Below are positions 1 through 6,689 of a stretch of 22,823 nt of DNA, one piece after another. The translations under genes were made by a program, and so were the position numbers. Below the pieces are notes generated by a model, which was not told where the DNA came from, did not search any database, and saw only the letters and a list, made by a program, of their open reading frames with translations. This DNA is from HK-STAS-PATE-42 sp964461505. Its GTDB lineage: Bacteria; Patescibacteriota; Saccharimonadia; Saccharimonadales; HK-STAS-PATE-42. Where the stretch lies: assembly GCA_964461505.1 (NCBI GenBank), contig CAYWUW010000011.1, forward strand, positions 1-22,823, in the 5' to 3' direction. How positions within the stretch are numbered: the first letter of the stretch is position 1; each line of letters begins with the position of its first letter.

Positions 1-83
1 TGGATCCCCGCAACAAGTGTGGGACAGGCCTTCACATACGTTCAGAATGACGGTGGTGGGAGCCTAAGCTTAGTATTCTTAGT

Positions 84-124
84 CCTCCCCTTGGGGGAGG
101 TGGCCTGAAAGGCCGGAGGGGGCT
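84..124. repeat. Double-hairpin repeat, copy 1 (family A)
   Basis: Stem CCTCCCC/GGGGAGG (84-90 and 94-100) is followed by stem GGCCT/AGGCC (102-106 and 110-114) and a G-rich tail. Positions 90-124 are identical over 35 bases to 22648-22682 near the other end of the window. Diverged copies lie at 12964-13002 (inverted) and 9746-9790 (inside uvrB). It is a dispersed palindromic element and probably non-coding. Confidence 0.85.
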
Positions 125-271
125 ATCTACTATCTATCTTAAGCTTATGTGAAAGTAAAGAAAGAAGAGCCCCTCTCTGCACTCACTTACGTTCGGCTGC
201 CACCCGCGACAGGTGCGGGACAGGCTCTACTCAAGGGAGGAAGCAGATTTCTGCTTAGGCTTAAGGGGTGG

Positions 272-277
272 TATAAT
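272..277 (+). promoter_or_regulatory. Extended -10 box upstream of minigene 285-356
   Basis: TATAAT preceded by AAGGGGTGG gives a TGG-TATAAT extended -10 element. The same 15 bases (AAGGGGTGGTATAAT) recur at 17635-17649 just before the DHH gene. An ATG follows after only 7 bases, so a transcript from here would have almost no leader. No convincing -35 box is visible. Confidence 0.5.
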
Positions 278-284
278 GTGGGGT

Positions 285-356
285 ATGGATATTAAGTTTG
301 GTTACTGTTGGCAATCTGTTCGCGGTGTCGTCCCTTTGGGGGCTGATTTAGAATAA
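285..356 (+). CDS. Possible 23-residue minigene or gene-start remnant
   Basis: A short open frame from ATG (285) to TAA (354-356) lies 7 bases after a strong -10 box and has no Shine-Dalgarno sequence. It begins MDIKFG. The DHH gene at 17664, which carries the same promoter block, begins MSDVKFG, and the DNA there is alike too (TTAAGTTTGGT). The region could therefore be a decayed duplicate of the DHH gene start, a leader peptide for valS, or chance. I do not recognise the peptide. Expression is unproven. Confidence 0.25.
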   Translation: MDIKFGYCWQSVRGVVPLGADLE

Positions 357-508
357 TAATCTAAGATTCCCGCCTACGCGGGAATGACGAACTGGAAGAG
401 ATAGTAAACTTAATTTAATAATTTGGAATGACCCTACCCTCCGACATGTCGGAGCCCTCCCAAGGGAGGGATGGAGTGGAGGTGACAGGAAAGAGATGGT
501 GAACTTTT

Positions 509-3217
509 ATGAAACTTTCTAAGATATATGAGCCTCAGGCTTACGAGGGTGAGATTTATGATTTGTGGTTGGCAAGTGGGGCGTTTGAGCCTCGCAGAAC
601 ATCTTTTGCTGCTAGCTCTGATTTTTTATCTACCAAAATTACAGAGGATGGTTCTAAAGATCAGCCGTTTGCGATTATTATGCCGCCTCCGAATGCGAAT
701 GCAAAGCTGCATATTGGGCAGGCAACTTATGTTAAGCAAGATCTTAAAGCACGCTACAGGCGCTTAAAAGGAGATCGAGTTTTGTATCTGCCAGGGGCGG
801 ATCATGCTGGTTTTGAAACTTGGTATGTTTTTGAAAAATACTTAGCTAAAAATGGAAAGAGCAAGTTTGATTTTACAGATAAAGAGCTGTATGAAATGAC
901 CTATGAGTTTGTAATGGAAAATATCGGCATGGCTAAGCTTACGTATAAACAGCTAGGCTTAAGTTGTGCTTGGGATTATTTTACGTTTATGTTGGATGAA
1001 AAGATTACGAAGGGCGTGAATAAAATCTTTAAAAGAATGTGGGATGAAGGCTTGGTTTATAGGGGTGAACGATTGGTTAACTACTGCACTTATCACCAAA
1101 CATCTTTTAGTGATATTGAGGTGGAATACGAGGAGAGGAAAACTCCACTTTATTACTTAAAATATGGTCCGTTTGAGGTGGCAACAACACGCCCAGAAAC
1201 TATTATGGGCGATACGGCGGTGGCTGTTAATCCTAAAGATGAACGCTACTTAAGCTTAGTTGGCGAAGAGGTTAAGGTGGAAGCTCTTCAAGTTCTTACG
1301 GACGGGAAGAGATCTAAAGTAAAAGTGGTGGCAGATGAGGCGGTTGACCCGGAGTTTGGAACGGGCGCTGTAAAGGTAACTCCGGCACATAGTTTTGAAG
1401 ATGGAGAGATTGCCGAGAGGCATAAGCTCCTGTTTGTTGAGGTAATTGGTAAAGATGGTTTAATGGGCAAGAATGCTGGTAAATACGCTGGGATGACGGT
1501 TCTGGAGGCGCGAGAGGCGGTTGCGAGCGATCTTAAGCTTAAGGGTTTGGTTGTTAAGGTTGATGAAGATTATGAAAACAGGGTAGGGGTTTGTTACAAA
1601 TGCCATACGGTGATTGAGCCGATGTTGATGGAACAGTGGTTTGTACGGATGAAACCTCTGGCTGAAAAGGCGATTGAGGCAATTGAGGCTGATGAGATTA
1701 AGTTTAGGCCAGCAAAGCGGAAAGAAATTGGGTTGGATTATCTAAAAAATATTCGGGATTGGAACATATCGAGGCAGATTCCGTGGGGAATTCGGATTCC
1801 GGCTTTTTATAACGAGGAACTTGACGAGTGGGTTTATGATGAGAGCGAGGATGACGAGATTAAGCTTAATGGTAAAACTTATAGGCGAGATGGAGATGTG
1901 TTTGATACGTGGATGAGTAGTACGCAGTTTCCGTATTTGGCGCTTGGTTACGATGTAGAAAATCCGGAAAATAGTGCTGAGGAGTTTAAAGATTTCTTTC
2001 CAACGGCGTGGCTGCAGCACGGGCGCGAGATCTTTAATTTTTGGGGCTTGAGGATGATAATGATGGCTTTGTGGAACGTGGATAATATTCCGTTTAAGAC
2101 TCTTTATGTGAACGGAAATATCAGAGGTGAAGATGGAAAGAAGATGAGTAAATCTTTGGGTAATACAATCTCTGCTGAAGATATTTTGGATGAGTATGGT
2201 TCGGATGCGATGCGAATGGGAATGATAGCGATTGACACAACGGCTGGAGCGGATAAGGCGTTTGATCGATCTAAAATGGTTTTGGGCAGAAACTTTGCGA
2301 ACAAGCTCTGGAATATTGCTAGATTTGTAGAGAATTTGTTAGATGGGGCTAAGCTTAAATCTGCGGCTGATTTGGGTGAGCTGGAACTGAAAACTCCGGC
2401 TGACCACTGGATTATTTTTAAGCTTAATGAAGCGAAGGCTGAAATATCTAAAAGGTTAGATAAAGATGAGTTTGGTGAGGCTTTTGGGCTAGTTTATGAT
2501 GTGGTTTGGAATAGTTTGGCGGATTGGTATGTGGAGGCGGTTAAAAATGGCAGAGATAAAAACCCCTCACCTCAATCCTCTCCCGGGGGAGAGGAAGCCA
2601 GGGGTTTGGGGGTTCTGGTTTTTGCTTTGGAGACGGTTTTGAAGTTGGCGCATCCGTTTGCTCCGTTTGTAACAGAAGCAATTTGGCAGGGCTTGGGCTT
2701 TGGAACAAGCAGATCTGAGCCGTCAGAGTTGAATCTATCTTCTGAAGATGGGGGCGTTGAAGCATCTTTATTAGTTACGGAAAGTTGGCCAAATCTGAAA
2801 AAAGTTAAGTTTAGTAAAGAAGAGGTGAAGGATTTTGAAGAGGTGATTAGGGCGACGGAGTTTGCGCGCAAGGTTAAGGCTTATGTTGGTAATGAGATTG
2901 AGGTTGTGGCTAAAGATGCTAATTTGGCTGAGCTAAGCTCTGGTTTGGCTAAGCTTAATTCTGCGGATAATCTAGTGGAAAGTTTGAATGTTCCGAGTGT
3001 GGAAGGTTGGAGTTTGATGATTTCGGGCGAAAATCTTGCTAAATACAGAAGTGAGATTGGCAAAAGGATAGATGAAGTTCAGGCTAGAATTAAGAATTTG
3101 GAAGCTAGGCTTAATAATTCTGCCTACGTGAAGCGAGCTCCAAAAGAGTTAGTAGCAGAGACGAAAGATTCTTTGGTTAAGCTTAAGGAAGAGTTGGGGG
3201 AGTTGAAAGGGGAGTAG
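509..3217 (+). CDS. valS: Valyl-tRNA synthetase
   Basis: Charges tRNA-Val with valine in the cytoplasm; a class I synthetase with a CP1 editing domain. Visible landmarks are PPPNANAKLHIGQ at residues 59-71 (HIGH-type signature), the editing-domain motif TTRPETIMGDTAVAV from about 225, RDWNISRQ-PWG near 420, KMSKS near 545-549, an anticodon-binding region with LKLAHPFAPFVTEAIW, and a C-terminal coiled coil from about 840 to the end, typical of ValRS. The length of 902 is usual. Two points are odd. HIGH is HIGQ, and PPPNVTG is PPPNANA. Residues about 685-702 (NPSPQSSPGGEEARG and neighbours) are encoded by a palindromic repeat inserted in frame in the anticodon-domain loop. The gene carries eight TAAGCTTA copies, seven read as Lys-Leu. 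The start has only a weak purine stretch upstream. It converges with the FHA gene 10 bases downstream. Confidence 0.96.
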   Translation: MKLSKIYEPQAYEGEIYDLWLASGAFEPRRTSFAASSDFLSTKITEDGSKDQPFAIIMPPPNANAKLHIGQATYVKQDLKARYRRLKGDRVLYLPGADHAGFETWYVFEKYLAKNGKSKFDFTDKELYEMTYEFVMENIGMAKLTYKQLGLSCAWDYFTFMLDEKITKGVNKIFKRMWDEGLVYRGERLVNYCTYHQTSFSDIEVEYEERKTPLYYLKYGPFEVATTRPETIMGDTAVAVNPKDERYLSLVGEEVKVEALQVLTDGKRSKVKVVADEAVDPEFGTGAVKVTPAHSFEDGEIAERHKLLFVEVIGKDGLMGKNAGKYAGMTVLEAREAVASDLKLKGLVVKVDEDYENRVGVCYKCHTVIEPMLMEQWFVRMKPLAEKAIEAIEADEIKFRPAKRKEIGLDYLKNIRDWNISRQIPWGIRIPAFYNEELDEWVYDESEDDEIKLNGKTYRRDGDVFDTWMSSTQFPYLALGYDVENPENSAEEFKDFFPTAWLQHGREIFNFWGLRMIMMALWNVDNIPFKTLYVNGNIRGEDGKKMSKSLGNTISAEDILDEYGSDAMRMGMIAIDTTAGADKAFDRSKMVLGRNFANKLWNIARFVENLLDGAKLKSAADLGELELKTPADHWIIFKLNEAKAEISKRLDKDEFGEAFGLVYDVVWNSLADWYVEAVKNGRDKNPSPQSSPGGEEARGLGVLVFALETVLKLAHPFAPFVTEAIWQGLGFGTSRSEPSELNLSSEDGGVEASLLVTESWPNLKKVKFSKEEVKDFEEVIRATEFARKVKAYVGNEIEVVAKDANLAELSSGLAKLNSADNLVESLNVPSVEGWSLMISGENLAKYRSEIGKRIDEVQARIKNLEARLNNSAYVKRAPKELVAETKDSLVKLKEELGELKGE
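2563..2613. repeat. Palindromic repeat inserted in frame in valS
   Basis: The core stem CCTCTCCC/GGGAGAGG spans 2577-2594, with flanking arms ACCCCTCACC and GCCAGGGGTTTGGGGG. Its style is that of the intergenic repeats in this window, not of valS coding sequence. It replaces a short loop between DWYVEAVKNG and LVFALETVLKLAHPF, adds roughly 18 residues, and keeps the frame open. It resembles the way Rickettsia palindromic elements enter genes. Confidence 0.8.
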
Positions 3218-3227
3218 AGGGTGTATT

Positions 3228-4181
3228 CTAAGAGGCGTTTAGGTTGTTGGTGACCTGAGTTCCGTTGGTGGATGTATCAGTTATGGTTACTTGGCCTGTT
3301 GATCTATCAAAGACTACTTGTAGGTGTTTTCTGGAGATTTCTTGAAGGGATTCTTGATTTACTGGTAGGTAGACTTTTTCCGTTCCTTCTTCTACTTCCT
3401 GAAGGGTGGAATTTCCTCTTTCCTTGTTAGACTTTAGGATTCCGTCTATTTTTGCAGTTCCATTAGTATTTAGGCTAACTACGAGGCATGATCGATTTGT
3501 GGCTGGGTTAGTTCCTCTACCAATAGTTAGCTCGAACGGAGATTCATCAACTTCTCTTCTTCTTTTTGTCGCTTCGTCGTATTCGGATAGCTCACGGGCC
3601 TCGTTTGCTGCAACATCTTCTAACACCTCATTAAGAAGTTCCTGCCCGTTTACGCTGAGCTTTTTTCTTATGGCCGAAACAGCCTCTAAGCTTAATGTGC
3701 CTTGATCTTGTAATGTGCGAGGAGGATAAGCCTGCTTTGCTGAACTCCCTGGGTCTATGACGACTTCCTGATCACCAACTTTTAGGGTTACTAGACCGAT
3801 TGGGATGCCGGGGTAGAGTATTACTGTAGGGTATTCCATTTGGGCAAGATCGGTGTAGCTCGAAGCCCGTACTGCTAAGCTTAATTCTACAGGCCGAGAT
3901 GGGGTTCCTAGGTTGAGTTTAACTTGTTGTGGAACTCCAGTTTCAGCAACTTCTTCTGGGAGTGCTGCGGTTATGCTGGAGCCATGTATAAAGCGAGCTT
4001 CGTGGTTTGCTAGATTTGGAGTGGTGGGTGGTAGATGCCTGCCCATTGCTGTGGCTTTTGCGCCCATGCCATGTGGGTCTTGGTCGGGCTTAGAAGCAAA
4101 AGTACTCCTGACCTTAACTCGTTCTGGTTCTTCAAAGTCTGGTATTCCTGTGATTAGTCCTGGTGGTGTATCGTCTGTCAT
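3228..4181 (-). CDS. FHA-domain protein
   Basis: The 317-residue protein has a C-terminal forkhead-associated domain, a phosphothreonine-binding fold. It shows ELTIGRG at about 216-223, SRKHLQVVFD at 283-292, and the closing D-STNGT-V at 302-310. Those are the Gly-Arg, Ser-Arg-x-His and Asn-Gly-Thr landmarks of the family. A 60-residue low-complexity insert separates the first strands from the SRKH motif. The N-terminal 210 residues are unrecognised: proline-rich at first, then possible beta-strands. No membrane segment or signal peptide is seen. It is the last gene of the minus-strand cluster, after the stop-interrupted membrane protein. By family knowledge, FHA domains often sit beside Ser/Thr kinases or secretion ATPases; here an ATPase is in the cluster but no kinase is in the window. 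The FHA call is firm; the role is unknown. Confidence 0.85.
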   Translation of the reverse strand: MTDDTPPGLITGIPDFEEPERVKVRSTFASKPDQDPHGMGAKATAMGRHLPPTTPNLANHEARFIHGSSITAALPEEVAETGVPQQVKLNLGTPSRPVELSLAVRASSYTDLAQMEYPTVILYPGIPIGLVTLKVGDQEVVIDPGSSAKQAYPPRTLQDQGTLSLEAVSAIRKKLSVNGQELLNEVLEDVAANEARELSEYDEATKRRREVDESPFELTIGRGTNPATNRSCLVVSLNTNGTAKIDGILKSNKERGNSTLQEVEEGTEKVYLPVNQESLQEISRKHLQVVFDRSTGQVTITDTSTNGTQVTNNLNAS

Positions 4182-4250
4182 TTTTTTGGTTTTGTTTGTT
4201 GATTCTTCTAAGCTTAAGTTTAGAATAGTAATTAAGCTTAGTCAAGGTTT

Positions 4251-5864
4251 TTAGCGGCCGGAGCCGGTTCTTTTGCCTCTGCGGTTTCCGCCTTTTGAGC
4301 GCCCCATGGGTTGGCCGGGTCGAGATCCAGAACCGTGGAAGTTATGTGGCCGGGGTTGTTTGATTCTTTGAATTGGGTTTTGGGGATTTTGCAAGCCAGT
4401 GTTTTGTGGGCCTTTTTTGAACTGCGAATCTTTGATTGGGCTTAGAGGGTACAGTGGTACGAGTTCTGGCGGATCTAACTTTGGGGTAGGTAGGTTTGGA
4501 GTGTTTGGTTGAGTTCTTTTGGTGGGAGCAACCGGAGGTTTGGGTGGCGGAGGGCTTGCTCCGGATGGTGGTGCGCTAGGCTTAAGCGGTGTGTTTGGGG
4601 TTCTTCCGCTGGCTGATAATAAACTTCCGCCTCCACCAGCTCCACCTAGTGCGCCAAGGGTTCCTAACCCGGCTTTAAGGGCAATGTAAAGTAGGGGCAG
4701 TAAGAGGATTTCTCCTGGGATTTCGATGCGCCACTGCAGCTCTTTACCTTCTATCTCAACAGGAACTAAAACAACAGTTTTTTTATCTGGGCCTTAAACT
4801 ACGGTGGTTTCTACTTTTGTGTATTCGGCAACGCAAATAATTCCGCGGTTGCCTTTAAAAAGTTTATCCATCAGTGGTTGTAGCCCTTCTGCTTTGGCGC
4901 GGTTATAATCTTGAATTAAGCTTAGTGGATCTTGACCGAGGAGTTTGGCGTAACCAACAATTTGCTGGATTTCTTGATCTGAAGCAAGAACTTCTTGGCC
5001 TTCAAGAAATTGAATGAGCGCTGGGTCGATATCGTTTTGAGGGGCGAGTTCTAGGCCTGTTTGGATTCAGGCTAGGCCACGTTGGTTGGCGAGATCTTGA
5101 TTAAGTTTAGAGTGTTGACCTAGGTTGGCCATTGGGTCTCCGGGGTTTTCGGCATTGCCTTCATCGCTGGATAGGCCTCCGATTTTTAAACTGGTAAGTA
5201 GGTAGCCTAGTTCTCTTCTTTGTTGAATTTGGTCAAAGCATTCTTGAATGGCTCTTTCAACCTCTGCGTGTAGTTCTGGTGAGGCTTTGTAATCTTGTTC
5301 CCAGGGAGTTTTAATTGGGTATTTGCTGACATCTTGCACCTCTTCGGTAACTTCTGTAAAAGTGGACTCTGTTTTTGGAACGGGAACTTGTATAGTTTTC
5401 TCTGTTTGGGCTATTTTTAATTCCCAGCCATCGTCTTCAGTTCCGCCGCCTTTACTGGAAGTGCCAATAACTAAATTGGGCATAAGATCGGGGATGAGTT
5501 CTCTGGCGGGAACACCAGGTTCTGGACCCTTTTCACCGGTGTTGAGGGTTCCGTTGTTGTCTCTTTCAAAACCGAAGACAACTCTTCCTCCGGTGTGTTT
5601 TCCTGTTCCGGGAACTTCTACGGTGAGTTCTTGTTTAGGATTTTGATCGGAGTTAGTTTTTGGTGGGGTTTTTGTGCTGGAAGGATCTAGAATTCCGCCA
5701 TCTGGAGCTAGCGTTACCTCGGCAACTGCGGCAGGAGGCCTTTGGCTTGGTGCGGGAGGTATGTTTTGTGTTGCGGGGCCAGCTCCAAGAGCTGTAATTC
5801 CAGCGACCGCAGCGCCAGCGAAAGCTCCTGCTGCTCTGTTTGGCCCTTTGGGGTGTTCTGACAT
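4251..5864 (-). pseudogene. Proline-rich membrane protein frame broken by two in-frame stops
   Basis: One reading frame runs from ATG 5864 to TAA 4251-4253 (538 codons). It is interrupted by TGA at codon 266 (5067-5069) and TAA at codon 357 (4794-4796). Protein-like sequence continues through both stops without a frame change. Segment 1 (265 residues) starts with an Ala/Gly-rich hydrophobic stretch (about 11-31), then a Pro/Thr-rich acidic region and a helical end. Segment 2 (90 codons) reads as a helical domain containing ALIQFLEGQEVLASDQEIQQ. Segment 3 (180 codons) has a hydrophobic span, GEILLLPLLYIALKAGLGTL, then a long proline-rich linker and a basic Arg/Gly tail. Segment 3 has no early ATG, so three separate genes look unlikely. 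It could be a recent pseudogene, a readthrough gene, or a sequence error at two sites. I do not recognise the family. A TATAAA box sits 6 bases before the start. Confidence 0.7.
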
Positions 5865-5870
5865 TGTTTA

Positions 5871-5876
5871 TTTATA
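5871..5876 (-). promoter_or_regulatory. -10-like box 6 bases before ATG of 5864 (leaderless)
   Basis: On the minus strand, TATAAA is followed by six bases and then the ATG, with no Shine-Dalgarno sequence. Transcription starting at the usual distance would begin at or next to the start codon. Two TAAGCTTA copies (5883, 5908) lie just upstream of it. Confidence 0.45.
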
Positions 5877-5965
5877 GCTTATTAAGCTTAAGTCTAGCCG
5901 AATTGCTTAAGCTTAGTCAATTCTTTAGGTTTGGAGGGATTTTATGGTGTGGTGGAGCTTTTTGC

Positions 5966-6673
5966 TTATTCTGGTGGGGCCAGGAGCCAGCCGATAACCA
6001 TTTTGCGTATTTGTTCGTATTCTTCTTTTGTATATTGCATATTTGCTATGCAATACTGCGCGCCTGACATGTTTGTACAGAACATACTATCTTTCATATC
6101 AAAGCAGTCGTGGATAAATATGGAGTTAGTAACTTTAGCACTCCAAGCAACATGAAAACTGTTAGAGCAGTCAACCGAATCCTCGATTCGTATACAGAAG
6201 TTATTCCTAGACATTCTTTGAGATGCTGCAATGAATTCACTGTCTTGAATACTATCAGAGAAGAGGACATTTTTAGATTGGCGTATATCTTGAGAACGGT
6301 AGACGTTTTGAGATTCTTGGACATTGTCGGATTCTAACACATTAGTGCTGTCTCTGTTTTTTTCGGTGGTGTAGTAGTTTATGTCCGACCATATAGCAAG
6401 AATATCTTCAATGCTGTTAAGCGGGACTTTCTGGTGGGACCCTCTTTTAAATAGGTCGTCTCTTTGGAGTGCGTTGTCAATTTTTATGAATTTAGTTGGA
6501 GTTGTGGTTTGAGTCCAAGTTGGTGTGCCATCGGTTGTATCATATACCTGCTGAGGCAGGGCAATGTCGAAAGCAAATTTTTGCTGAAACTGTTCTAAGC
6601 TTAAGGGGTTTTGGTAGCCAAATATTTGGCCGATTATTTTATCTAGAATGTTTTGAGCGTCTTGGTGAGTCAT
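5966..6673 (-). CDS. Hexad-repeat solenoid protein, paralog 2
   Basis: The 235-residue protein has three parts. The N-terminal region (1-100) includes DKIIGQIFGYQN and KFAFDI. A repeat region (109-201) has Ser or Cys at every sixth residue, at 109, 115, 121, 127, 133, 139, 145 and 151, then a three-residue slip, then 160, 166, 172, 178, 184, 190 and 196. Val/Ile/Met falls at the fourth position of most hexads. The C-terminus is YCIANMQYTKEEYEQI. A six-residue period over about 15 units suggests a beta-helix. The C-terminal YC-N-QYTKEEY motif resembles small CPR proteins I recall under loose names such as CAIB/BAIF family; I could not check this. No signal peptide or membrane segment is seen. 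A clear paralog lies at 8783-9484, with the ATPase gene between them. Function unknown. Confidence 0.8.
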   Translation of the reverse strand: MTHQDAQNILDKIIGQIFGYQNPLSLEQFQQKFAFDIALPQQVYDTTDGTPTWTQTTTPTKFIKIDNALQRDDLFKRGSHQKVPLNSIEDILAIWSDINYYTTEKNRDSTNVLESDNVQESQNVYRSQDIRQSKNVLFSDSIQDSEFIAASQRMSRNNFCIRIEDSVDCSNSFHVAWSAKVTNSIFIHDCFDMKDSMFCTNMSGAQYCIANMQYTKEEYEQIRKMVIGWLLAPPE

Positions 6674-6679
6674 AAACTT

Positions 6680-6685
6680 ATTATA
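6680..6685 (-). promoter_or_regulatory. TATAAT box 6 bases before ATG of 6673 (leaderless)
   Basis: The minus strand reads GCTATAATAAGTTTATG. A consensus -10 box is separated from the ATG by six bases, and the 17-base gap after the ATPase stop codon has no Shine-Dalgarno sequence. This fits a transcript beginning on the start codon, or a coupled operon gene with a chance box. Confidence 0.5.
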
Positions 6686-6689
6686 GCTT

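Larger units (their letters stand above)
1..508. repeat. Gene-poor left end made of palindromic repeats
   Basis: This stretch holds no recognisable gene apart from a possible 23-codon minigene at 285-356. It is built from short GC-rich inverted repeats. A block at 1-30 is repeated at 15447-15476 with one base changed. A double hairpin lies at 84-124. A degenerate GCGGG-type element lies near 196-226. A perfect 8-bp stem with a 4-base loop (ATTCCCGC/GCGGGAAT) lies at 366-385 and recurs at 15343-15362. Two adjacent palindromes lie at 440-453 and 455-470. TAAGCTTA occurs at 65 and 140. The elements resemble the REP/MITE-like intergenic repeats of many bacteria. Some may act as terminators, but none has a clean U-tract. 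Confidence 0.8.

Noticed and set aside
2572..2871. Antisense open frames within valS, including one over the inserted repeat
   Set aside because: No start signal, no family resemblance, and fully overlapped by a conserved enzyme.
4794..5069. Alternative genetic code (UGA read as Gly or Trp) to explain the broken frame
   Set aside because: The second interruption is TAA, and TGA is the proper stop of the DHH gene, so recoding of UGA alone cannot explain it.
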